Source: Chloroherpeton thalassium (GTDB lineage Bacteria; Bacteroidota; Ignavibacteria; Kapaibacteriales; UBA2268). Taken from it: a stretch of DNA of 48,925 bases. Below the pieces are notes generated by a model. It had not been told where the DNA came from. It did no database searches and saw only the letters and a program-made list of their open reading frames with translations. A program made the translations under genes and the position numbers. The stretch covers positions 1 to 48,925 of the forward strand of contig DYLM01000001.1 in the NCBI GenBank assembly GCA_020722095.1, given 5' to 3'. This document shows, in pieces, positions 25,241 to 32,263 of the stretch (the first letter of the stretch is position 1; each line of letters starts with the position of its first letter).

Positions 25241-25819
25241 ATGTCTGGAGGAGGCGAAGCGTTAGGTGGCGGAGGCAAAGCCAAACGTGGTAGTAGTAAA
25301 AGAAAGACCAAGAAAAGAGTTGGTTTTAGAATAGATATGACTCCATTAGTGGACATCACCTTTTTGTTGTTAACTTTCTTTATGTTTACAACAACAATGG
25401 CTGCTCCACAAATTATGGAAATGTCTGTTCCACCAGAAACTGAAGAAGTGGAAGTTGCTGAATCACAATTATTACAATTTTATGTGCGAGATGATGGTGC
25501 CGTTTTCTATGCAATAGGTAAAGACGAACCCGAAAGAATTGATCCTAAAAAATTAACTGAAGTAAGTGAAATTTCCGCAAGAGAAAATCTTAAGGAAGAA
25601 CATTTAAATAAACTTATTGTTGCTTTATATGCATCGGGAGATGCTCCTTATGGTTTAGTAGTAGCAGTTTTGGATCAATTAAATATAGCTGAAGGTATCA
25701 TCGTAGATAAAATGAAAAAAGATATTGATCCAGAAACAGGCAAACCAGTAGAACGACAAAGAAGATTTACTATAGCACCGTTATTACCTGAAGATGTTGA
25801 AAGATTAAAGGGATTATAA
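25241..25819 (+). CDS. exbD: ExbD/TolR-type protein (second copy)
   Basis: A 192-residue ExbD paralogue with a Gly/Lys-rich N-terminal extension (about 27 residues) before KKRVGFRIDMTPLVDITFLLLTFFMFTTTM. The motif is nearly identical to that of the upstream copy, whereas the periplasmic domain differs. The AAGGAGATAATT sequence upstream is a strong ribosome site. It ends 2 nt before tonB. Roles as for the first copy: energising TonB-dependent transport across the outer membrane. Confidence 0.9.
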   Translation: MSGGGEALGGGGKAKRGSSKRKTKKRVGFRIDMTPLVDITFLLLTFFMFTTTMAAPQIMEMSVPPETEEVEVAESQLLQFYVRDDGAVFYAIGKDEPERIDPKKLTEVSEISARENLKEEHLNKLIVALYASGDAPYGLVVAVLDQLNIAEGIIVDKMKKDIDPETGKPVERQRRFTIAPLLPEDVERLKGL

Positions 25820-25821
25820 AA

Positions 25822-26598
25822 ATGACAGAATTAGTGCAAAATATTATAGATCTTCCTCGCTATGGAGCCCGAGAACTTAAAGGCTTTATTAATAAATTTA
25901 CTTATCGTGGATTTATCATTACTGCTGCTATTTTCTTAGGATTATTTTTTCTTTATTTTGGTTATACAAAGTATGAAAATGCTAAGCCAAAATTAAAGAA
26001 ATTACCACCAATAGCAAAGATAGATATTGTGGATTTACCTCCACAAGACGAATCTTTAGAAGCACCACCACCTGTTGAGCAAGTTATCAATAATGGTCCT
26101 GCTGCTCGTGCTGGTATTCCTGTACCGGTGCCTGATGCACAAATTACACCTGATATGCAAGAATTTGCTACAATCGATATTATGAACAGAGCATCTGCTG
26201 AAGGTGGAACTGGATTAGATTTAGGTGGATTTGCTTCAAACATTGATTTTGAAGGCACAGGCAATGTAGATGTAAAAGTTAAGGAAAAAGAACCCGAACC
26301 CGATGAATTTATTCCAGTGGAAAAGGAACCTGGTGTGGATTACGCTCGTCTTCAACAATTAGTAGTTTATCCAGATTTGGCTAAACGTGCTGGCATTGAA
26401 GGTAGAGTAACTATTCGTGTTCTAATCGGCAAAGATGGTACAGTTCGCAAAATGTTTATTGAAGATTCTGACAACAGTTTGTTAAATGAAGCTGCAGAAA
26501 ATGCAATAAGACAATATGGCAGGTTCACACCTGCTATTCAAAACCAAGAACCAATAACTTGTTGGATATCAATTCCAATTCAATTTAGGTTACGTTAG
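25822..26598 (+). CDS. tonB: TonB-family energy-transducing protein
   Basis: A 258-residue TonB protein. A cytoplasmic N-terminus is followed by one transmembrane helix (FIITAAIFLGLFFLYFGY, about residues 33-50), a Pro/Glu-rich periplasmic spacer and a C-terminal TonB domain (VVYPDLAKRAGIEGRVTIRVLIGKDGTVRKMFIEDSDNSLLNEAAENAIRQYGRFTPA) that contacts outer-membrane receptors. The N-terminal cytoplasmic part is longer than in E. coli. No TonB-dependent receptor gene is in the window. A strong terminator lies 23 nt after the stop codon, so it closes the operon. Confidence 0.9.
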   Translation: MTELVQNIIDLPRYGARELKGFINKFTYRGFIITAAIFLGLFFLYFGYTKYENAKPKLKKLPPIAKIDIVDLPPQDESLEAPPPVEQVINNGPAARAGIPVPVPDAQITPDMQEFATIDIMNRASAEGGTGLDLGGFASNIDFEGTGNVDVKVKEKEPEPDEFIPVEKEPGVDYARLQQLVVYPDLAKRAGIEGRVTIRVLIGKDGTVRKMFIEDSDNSLLNEAAENAIRQYGRFTPAIQNQEPITCWISIPIQFRLR

Positions 26599-26620
26599 TT
26601 CTCATAATTTTTAATTATTA

Positions 26621-26655
26621 AAAAAGGTAGATTACTTGACCAATCTACCTTTTTT
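26621..26655 (+). terminator. Rho-independent terminator after tonB
   Basis: The arms aaaaaggtagatt (26621-26633) and aatctaccttttt (26642-26654) pair perfectly around the loop acttgacc, and the 3' side runs into a T-tract. The A/T-flanked symmetry also allows use from the other strand. Confidence 0.9.
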
Positions 26656-26677
26656 TTTATTATTTTTTTTGTTTTGA

Positions 26678-26707
26678 TTGGTTAATTGCAAATTGGCATT
26701 AATTTTG
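26678..26707 (+). promoter_or_regulatory. Bacteroidota-type promoter of the TPR gene
   Basis: TTG at 26678-26680, a 19-nt spacer, then TAATTTTG at 26700-26707. This is the same spacing as in the pyrB and fliW promoters. The start codon follows 37 nt later, and the terminator of the tonB operon lies just upstream. Confidence 0.75.
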
Positions 26708-26744
26708 TAATTTAATAAATTTACAGAATTAATTTTGGTTTGAA

Positions 26745-27368
26745 ATGAAAATTATCATTTACATATTTTTTATTGTTATTTTTAGTTACATTTCTTTTGC
26801 TCAAAAATCGGATTTAGAAAAAGCAAATCAATCACTAATAGATGGATATTATAACGAGGCAGTTGATGCTTATTCCAAAATCATATCTATCAATTCTAAT
26901 TATTTGCCTGTTTATTATAGCCGTGGAATAGCTTTATTAAAATTAAATGAATATCAAAGAGCAATCGATGATTTTTCATTCTTAATAAGTAAAGAAGATA
27001 CAAACTACAATGCTTACGTTGGCAGAGCAATTTGTTATCGCAATATCAAAAAGTATTCCGAAGCATTGCGAGACTTAGAAAAAGCAATAAAATTAGATTC
27101 AACAAAATTTGAAGCTTATTACGAGAAAGCAAATGTCCACTTAGATTTAGAAGAGGACGAAGAAGCTATGCAATTTTATCGTCTTGCTCAAAGAATTAAT
27201 CCATCAAATGAATTTACAATTTACGGTCAAGCATTAGTTTTTTATTATGCTGAAAAAAACAAAGAAGCTATCGATTATTTCCAAAAATTTATCGAGATTC
27301 ATACAAAAGAAGACCAATACAAGATTGATGCACTTAGAATTTTGAAATATTTGAAAGAAGAGGATTAA
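26745..27368 (+). CDS. Secreted TPR-repeat protein
   Basis: A 207-residue protein with a signal peptide (residues 1-19, ISFAQ) and about five tetratricopeptide repeats, recognised from motifs such as YYNEAVDAYSKIISINSNYLPVYYSRGIALLKLNEYQRAIDDF and KKYSEALRDLEKAIKLDSTKFEAYYEKA. TPR proteins in this setting usually scaffold envelope complexes; no other domain is seen. Its stop codon is immediately followed by the GTG of the glycosyltransferase, so the two are probably translationally coupled. It has its own promoter (26678-26707). Confidence 0.88.
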   Translation: MKIIIYIFFIVIFSYISFAQKSDLEKANQSLIDGYYNEAVDAYSKIISINSNYLPVYYSRGIALLKLNEYQRAIDDFSFLISKEDTNYNAYVGRAICYRNIKKYSEALRDLEKAIKLDSTKFEAYYEKANVHLDLEEDEEAMQFYRLAQRINPSNEFTIYGQALVFYYAEKNKEAIDYFQKFIEIHTKEDQYKIDALRILKYLKEED

Positions 27369-28511
27369 GTGAAAATTGCTTATTTATCAACATTTTATCC
27401 ATTTCGTGGTGGTATCGCTCAATTTAATGCTTCACTCTATCGTGTTTTTGAGAAAAACCATTCCATCAAAGCATATACTTTCACCCGTCAGTATCCCGAT
27501 GCTCTTTTCCCAGGCAGTAGCCAATATGTTAGTGGTGCCGACAAAGCCGACCACATTCCATCAATTAAATTATTAGATTCAATAAATCCTGTTAGTTATT
27601 ATCGCACTGCTTCCAAAATTGCTGATTTCAATCCAGATTTACTACTTACCAAATTTTGGATGCCTTTTTTTGCACCAAGTTTGGGTGCTGTAAGTAAAAA
27701 TCTAAAGAAGAAAAATACAATAAACATATCAATTTTAGATAATGTGATTCCACACGAAAAGCGAATGGGAGATATTAGCTTAACGAAATACTTCTTAAAT
27801 CAACAAGATGGATTTATTGTGATGAGTGATACCGTTAAAAACGACTTATTGAAATTAAAACCTAAAGCTGTTTATCAGGAGCATCCTCACCCAATTTACG
27901 ACCATTTTGCAAATTCTATGAACAAATCTGAAGCTCGGAAAAAATTAGGTATTTCTGCAGAAAAAAAAGTTCTATTATTTTTTGGGTTTATTAGAGATTA
28001 TAAAGGTTTAGATATTTTGCTTAAAGCAATGAAAGTTCTACCAGAAGAATATCATTTGATTATTGCTGGTGAAGTCTATGGAAATTTCCAAAAATACGAT
28101 GATTTAATATCCAGATTAGGTATCTCCCCTAAAATATCAAAGTTTGTTAGGTACATAAATGATGATGAAGTGCCAAGTTTCTTCTCTGCTGCAGATGTTT
28201 GTGTTTTGCCCTATAAATCTGCTACTCAAAGTGGCATTGTTGGAATTTCCTATCAATATAATTTGCCTGTCATTGCAACAAATGTCGGGAGCTTAAAGGA
28301 AATGATCGAGCCATATAAAACTGGATTAATTATAGAAGAATCAGATTATATTAAAATTTCAGAAGCAATAATCAAATATTTCAAAGATGGAATGAATTTG
28401 AATTATCCTGCAAATATCGAGAATTATAAAAATAAATATAATTGGGAAAATTTAGCAAATACTATAATAAACTTACATTCACAATTATCAATGGAAATGA
28501 TAGTAAAATAG
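27369..28511 (+). CDS. Glycosyltransferase, GT4/GT-B family
   Basis: A 380-residue GT-B glycosyltransferase starting with GTG directly after the stop codon of the TPR gene. The N-terminus KIAYLSTFYPFRGGIAQFNASLYR and the C-terminal KKVLLFFGFIRDYKGLDILLKAM, ADVCVLPYKSATQSGIVGISYQYNLPVIATNVGSLKEMI segments with the nucleotide-sugar-binding E/G pattern are typical of GT4. It probably transfers a sugar during cell-surface polysaccharide synthesis; the donor is not deducible. The GTG start and coupling to the TPR gene suggest joint regulation. The gene ends inside a hairpin terminator shared with the convergent response regulator. Confidence 0.88.
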   Translation: MKIAYLSTFYPFRGGIAQFNASLYRVFEKNHSIKAYTFTRQYPDALFPGSSQYVSGADKADHIPSIKLLDSINPVSYYRTASKIADFNPDLLLTKFWMPFFAPSLGAVSKNLKKKNTINISILDNVIPHEKRMGDISLTKYFLNQQDGFIVMSDTVKNDLLKLKPKAVYQEHPHPIYDHFANSMNKSEARKKLGISAEKKVLLFFGFIRDYKGLDILLKAMKVLPEEYHLIIAGEVYGNFQKYDDLISRLGISPKISKFVRYINDDEVPSFFSAADVCVLPYKSATQSGIVGISYQYNLPVIATNVGSLKEMIEPYKTGLIIEESDYIKISEAIIKYFKDGMNLNYPANIENYKNKYNWENLANTIINLHSQLSMEMIVK

Positions 28512-28536
28512 TTTGATAAAAAACTATTTGTTTTTT
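28506..28536. terminator. Bidirectional terminator overlapping both stop codons
   Basis: Arms aaatagttt (28506-28514) and aaactattt (28521-28529) pair over a gataaa loop, followed by gtttttt on the plus side and by a T-stretch on the minus side. The left arm includes the TAG stop of the glycosyltransferase gene (28509-28511) and the right arm the TAG stop of the response regulator (28524-28526 on the plus strand). Confidence 0.75.
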
Positions 28537-29144
28537 AATAACATTTTTTTGATTGAATCAAGTGTTTTCTTTTCATCTTTTGGATAAGTTTTGCTCAATT
28601 CATCTGGAGTAGCTTTTGCGGATTCTGAAGTATTAAAATCTGTTCCTAAAAAGTCGCTTGATTTAATATCCCACGCCGAAGATAAATCATTATCAGGGTT
28701 TTCGTTTAATTTGCTGGATGAGTCAATATTCTCAAGGAAAGCCTCTCCACGGCTAATTTGCAGTAATTTTTCTTTGCCATAAACTTCAACCAACTTATCG
28801 TAAACAGTTGCTCTGGTGAATGGCTTGGAAATAAATCCTGCACTACCATTACGAACAGCCATACCAAGATTTTCAGCATCAGATAGAGCAGAGACCATTA
28901 AAATTGGTATTGGGCGAGTAGTTTTGATAGCTTTTAATACCTTTAAGGTTTGCAAACCAGTAATTTCGGGCATTAAAATATCGAGTATTATTAAATTAGG
29001 TAAATGTTCAGTAGCTAAAGCAATACCATCGTAACCATTACTGGCAAGAAATGTTTTTTTGAAACCGTAACTTTGGAAGGACTTGGAAAGTATCCTTTGC
29101 ATCCAAATATCATCATCTATTATTAAAACTGAATACTCAATCAT
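28524..29144 (-). CDS. Response regulator receiver protein with uncharacterised tail
   Basis: A 206-residue protein. Residues 1-125 are a receiver domain: VLIIDDDIWMQ (acidic D10/D11), LIILDILMPEITG (phosphoacceptor D55), ILMVSALS and ISKPF (Lys near residue 108). The remaining 80 residues are Asp/Ser/Lys-rich and show no HTH or enzyme output domain, so the protein may act by protein-protein contact. It is in line with csrA and fliW (72 nt after csrA), with a -7-like TAATTTTG on the minus strand (29171-29164) in the gap, so it may have its own promoter. A histidine kinase is not in the window. Confidence 0.88.
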   Translation of the reverse strand: MIEYSVLIIDDDIWMQRILSKSFQSYGFKKTFLASNGYDGIALATEHLPNLIILDILMPEITGLQTLKVLKAIKTTRPIPILMVSALSDAENLGMAVRNGSAGFISKPFTRATVYDKLVEVYGKEKLLQISRGEAFLENIDSSSKLNENPDNDLSSAWDIKSSDFLGTDFNTSESAKATPDELSKTYPKDEKKTLDSIKKMLLKNK

Positions 29145-29216
29145 TTTGAATCTATTAAATATGCAAAATTATTAAAAAAAAGTGAAACTATGATTTTTTA
29201 TCTTAAAAATTTATAA

Positions 29217-29462
29217 TTAATTTTTCATCGGATTATTTAAGTTCTGCTTTTTGACAAAATTCTTAAAGTCATTTATGTTTGTACTTGCTGATAGTTTATT
29301 TAAATTAATAATCTTATCGTGAATTTCCTTTCTATGAACTTGTACATCTTTAGGAGCTTGTATGCCGATTCTTGCCACGCCTCTTTCAAATCCAATAATT
29401 GTAATTGTTATTGAATTACCTATTTTTATTTCTTCACCCGGCTTACGAGATAGTACTAACAT
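29217..29462 (-). CDS. csrA: Carbon storage regulator / translational repressor CsrA
   Basis: An 81-residue Csr[52 protein letters not shown] is the full RNA-binding core (GEEI, GVARIGI, VHRKEI), with a 25-residue C-terminal extension beyond the usual 60-65 residues. CsrA binds GGA motifs in mRNA leaders and controls flagellin and carbon metabolism. Its ATG overlaps the TAA stop of fliW by 1 nt and is preceded by AAGGAGA within fliW. The pair implies the FliW-CsrA-flagellin regulatory circuit. Confidence 0.96.
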   Translation of the reverse strand: MLVLSRKPGEEIKIGNSITITIIGFERGVARIGIQAPKDVQVHRKEIHDKIINLNKLSASTNINDFKNFVKKQNLNNPMKN

Positions 29463-29899
29463 TATTTATCTCCTTTCTCTACATTGACAATAATTTCGAA
29501 GGAGGTTGAGTATTTTTCAGTAGGCAACAGAATTTGTTCCCCTTGCATAAGTGACAAGTCAATAATCAAAGGTGCTTTTAAATTTGCAGTTATTCGTTTT
29601 TTTTCATTTTGTAGAGTAACTACTGCAAAAATCACTTGATTATTATTATCAATTTTTTTATTTATATCATATTCATAATCAATAAAATAAGGGCTAATCA
29701 AAGGAAAACCAATAGAAGTATCGTCTAAAGAAATCAACCATTTAAAAGGATCTGTTTCCTCGTCAGCGATAAGTACATATTTCTTTAAATCTTCAAAACC
29801 TAATAAACCATTAGGGAAGAAAAAAACTTGTTCCTGCTCAATTTGAATATCCCCAAACTGTGCAGTTGATATAATAATTGTATTTTCTTGTGATTCCAT
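29462..29899 (-). CDS. fliW: Flagellar assembly factor FliW (CsrA antagonist)
   Basis: A 145-residue FliW. The family core is visible: [41 protein letters not shown] and [15 protein letters not shown]. FliW binds and sequesters CsrA until flagellin occupies it. It starts with an ATG and follows a Bacteroidota-type promoter (29923-29952). It overlaps csrA by 1 nt, so the ratio of the two proteins is likely set by translational coupling. The flagellar structural genes, including flagellin, are not in this window. Confidence 0.95.
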   Translation of the reverse strand: MESQENTIIISTAQFGDIQIEQEQVFFFPNGLLGFEDLKKYVLIADEETDPFKWLISLDDTSIGFPLISPYFIDYEYDINKKIDNNNQVIFAVVTLQNEKKRITANLKAPLIIDLSLMQGEQILLPTEKYSTSFEIIVNVEKGDK

Positions 29900-29922
29900 T
29901 CAAATATATCCTTTACTAAATA

Positions 29923-29952
29923 CAAATTTAGCAATAAATTACTTATCGTCAA
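29923..29952 (-). promoter_or_regulatory. Bacteroidota-type promoter of fliW-csrA
   Basis: On the minus strand TTG (29952-29950) is followed after 19 nt by TAAATTTG (29930-29923), matching the TTG-N19-TAnnTTTG layout. The fliW start codon is 23 nt further on. This sequence is in the 67-nt gap between motB and fliW. Confidence 0.7.
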
Positions 29953-29966
29953 AATTTTATTAAAAT

Positions 29967-30746
29967 TTAGTTTTCTTTTTGTTCACTTTTATTTTCTTCT
30001 GTATTGGCTGCAACTTCCGAAGAAGTTTGCGAAATTGTAATTTCCACTCTTCTATTCTTACTTCTTCCATAATCGGTTGAATTATCCTCGATTGGTCGTT
30101 CGGGTCCGAAACCTCTAATAACTACATTTTTTTCAGCAATACCCTTTTGAATCAAATAATACCCAACTACAAGAGCTCTATCAACTGACAAATGCCAATT
30201 AGATTGATATGTAAAAGTTCGGATTGGCACATTATCAGTATGCCCATCAATTGAAATCTCAAAAGGTAAATTTTTGATGGCAGCCGCAACCGAATCTAAT
30301 ACTTGATAAGATTGTGGATAAATATCTGCTTTGCCTGACGAAAACAACAGCATTTCGGGCAGAGTTAAAGTTACAGAATTTGCATTTTGAACTATAGATA
30401 ATTGCTGCGATTCCAAATATGCGGACAATTTCGAATCCAATTCAGATTTAACTTCATCAAGGCTTTTTTCTTGTTGTGAAGAGAACTCAGGTTGGGGCAA
30501 TACTCCTTTACCTGCAGAAAGCTCTCCGCTTCCGCCCTGCAAAACTTTATCTGTTTTAAAAACCTGACTTAAGGCTTCGGAAATTTCCGTAAACTTGGAT
30601 TTATCAACTTGCGAGGCGGCATATAAGATAACAAATAAACCTAAAAGCAGAGTGATAAGGTCTGCATAGGTTATCAAATATCTATCCGAACCTGTATTAT
30701 GTTCGGGCTCGGAAGATAACTTAAATTTGTCTCTTTTTTTTGCCAT
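29967..30746 (-). CDS. motB: MotB-family flagellar motor stator protein
   Basis: A 259-residue MotB. The N-terminal transmembrane helix contains RYLITYADLITLLLGLFVILYAAS, where D29 in YADL is the conserved proton-conducting Asp. The C-terminal half is an OmpA-like peptidoglycan-binding domain (ISIDGHTDNVPIRTFTYQSNWHLSVDRALVVGYYLIQKGI...GFGPERPIEDNSTDYGRSKNRRVEI). With MotA it forms the ion channel that drives rotation; no motA is present in the window. It is separated by 22 nt from the upstream CBS gene, suggesting one transcript, and lies 67 nt upstream of fliW. Confidence 0.9.
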   Translation of the reverse strand: MAKKRDKFKLSSEPEHNTGSDRYLITYADLITLLLGLFVILYAASQVDKSKFTEISEALSQVFKTDKVLQGGSGELSAGKGVLPQPEFSSQQEKSLDEVKSELDSKLSAYLESQQLSIVQNANSVTLTLPEMLLFSSGKADIYPQSYQVLDSVAAAIKNLPFEISIDGHTDNVPIRTFTYQSNWHLSVDRALVVGYYLIQKGIAEKNVVIRGFGPERPIEDNSTDYGRSKNRRVEITISQTSSEVAANTEENKSEQKEN

Positions 30747-30768
30747 AAATCGTCTTAATTAAATCAAA

Positions 30769-31209
30769 TTAAGTTGTTGCTTGTCCGTGTATGTATTCCA
30801 TCAAATACTTGTTTTCAATGTGCATTTCGTTTAATTGTACTTTCACCAAATCGCCAATAGACACAATTCCAATCAATGAGCCCTCCTTCATAACTGGAAC
30901 GTGTCTGAATTTATTTTTGGTCATTATGCCAAGAACATAATCAACTTCATCTTCAGGTTCTGCGAAGATAATTGATTTTGTCATTACTTGATTAACGGCA
31001 ATTTCTGCAAAATTGTTTGGATTTTCGAAACAAACTTTCAATGCATCGCGTTCACTAATAATGCCAGTAATTTTAGCCTCATCATTGATAACTATCAAGG
31101 AACCAATTCGATTAGCAACAATAAGTGCCATTGCTTGCAGAACATTTTTATCTTCACTTATGGTGAATACTTCCGGTCCTTTTGATTTGAGAACATTTTT
31201 TATTTTCAT
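30769..31209 (-). CDS. CBS-domain pair protein
   Basis: A 146-residue protein consisting of two CBS domains, about residues 5-65 (VFTISEDKNVLQAMALIVANRIGSLIVIND...GIISERDALK) and 72-132 (VMTKSIIFAEPEDEVDYVLGIMTKNKFRHVPVMKEGSLIGIVSIGDLVK). Such pairs bind adenosyl ligands and sense energy state; nothing further is encoded. It is 22 nt upstream of motB in the same direction, which raises the possibility that it modulates motor or signalling activity, but this is only a positional argument. Confidence 0.85.
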   Translation of the reverse strand: MKIKNVLKSKGPEVFTISEDKNVLQAMALIVANRIGSLIVINDEAKITGIISERDALKVCFENPNNFAEIAVNQVMTKSIIFAEPEDEVDYVLGIMTKNKFRHVPVMKEGSLIGIVSIGDLVKVQLNEMHIENKYLMEYIHGQATT

Positions 31210-31272
31210 TAAAATACCTTTAAATTGAGAAATTTAAATTACGAAAAAAAAATCAAATATCTCAACATTTTA

Positions 31273-32166
31273 TTACACTTTTTTTCTTTTGGTTAAATAA
31301 GATACAAGTGCTTTATCGAATGTTGTAGAAGTTGATATTTGATTAAAATCAATTTTTTGAATTAAACAATGTGATTTTAGTTTCTGAATAAAATCATTCA
31401 TCGAACTTTCGTAAGATTTTTGGATGTGGAATGGATGGGTTAAAAGCGTCTCATTCGTCTCTAAATCAACAAATGTTGCACTTTTTCCAAATTTAAAGTC
31501 AACTTCCCTATCATCTAAAACCTGAAAAGCAATTACCTCATTATTGTTATGCCTAAAATGATGCAATGCTTTAATAACATCATCGGAATTATCAAAGAAA
31601 TCACTAATAACAACAATTAAACTTCGCTTTTTAATTCTCTCGGCAATTTCATTTAAGCAATTTGAAGTACCTGTTTGATTTTCTGGTTTATTTAATTCTA
31701 ATGCTTTTAGAATTTCTCTAATATATGAAGGTCTTGAATTTGGTGAAAGAAATTTCTTAATTTGAGTATCATATAAAGCCAATCCAACAGAATCTCGTTG
31801 CTGAATCATTAATAAAGCCAAAGATGCGGCTAAATACGCCCCGTATTCATATTTAGTTATATTCCCTTCCGATGCATATTTCATCGAAGCACTGGAATCC
31901 AAAATTATCATTACTCGTGTGTTAGTTTCTTCTTCGAATTGCTTAATAAAATACTTGTCGGAACGTGCTAAAACTTTCCAATCTAAATATTTAATTTCAT
32001 CACCAGGACGATATGGGCGATGTTCGGCAAATTCAACACTGAACCCGTGAAATGGAGAATGATGCAAACCTGTAATGAAACCTTCAACAACTAACTTGGA
32101 AATCAATTCAATATTAGCAAGTTTAGCTACAACTTTTGGATTTAGGTATTTTTTATAATCTTTCAT
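31273..32166 (-). CDS. DUF58 (MoxR-associated, vWA-like) protein
   Basis: A 297-residue DUF58 protein starting at the ATG at 32166; a TTG two codons upstream is also open but the ATG is preferred. The DUF58 core is visible: GFSVEFAEHRPYRPGDEIKYLDWKVLARSDKYFIKQFEEE, and the following vWA-like fold has a MIDAS motif, LDSSASM. Such proteins act with MoxR AAA ATPases in cofactor insertion or surface maturation, but no MoxR gene is in this window. The 5' side has a 12-bp tandem repeat (32195-32230). The downstream neighbour is the CBS gene, 63 nt away. Confidence 0.88.
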   Translation of the reverse strand: MKDYKKYLNPKVVAKLANIELISKLVVEGFITGLHHSPFHGFSVEFAEHRPYRPGDEIKYLDWKVLARSDKYFIKQFEEETNTRVMIILDSSASMKYASEGNITKYEYGAYLAASLALLMIQQRDSVGLALYDTQIKKFLSPNSRPSYIREILKALELNKPENQTGTSNCLNEIAERIKKRSLIVVISDFFDNSDDVIKALHHFRHNNNEVIAFQVLDDREVDFKFGKSATFVDLETNETLLTHPFHIQKSYESSMNDFIQKLKSHCLIQKIDFNQISTSTTFDKALVSYLTKRKKV

Positions 32167-32194
32167 TTGCAATTCATTTAATAATCAAATGACG

Positions 32195-32230
32195 TTTTGA
32201 TTTAATTTTTGATTTAATTTTTGATTTAAT
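32195..32230. repeat. 12-bp tandem repeat upstream of the DUF58 gene
   Basis: The unit ttttgatttaat occurs three times in perfect tandem at 32195-32206, 32207-32218 and 32219-32230. It lies 29 nt from the DUF58 start codon, within its likely promoter region, and the unit reads attaaatcaaaa on the minus strand. Confidence 0.8.
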
Positions 32231-32263
32231 TAACAATTAATGATTAGTTTTTCTTATTTGATT

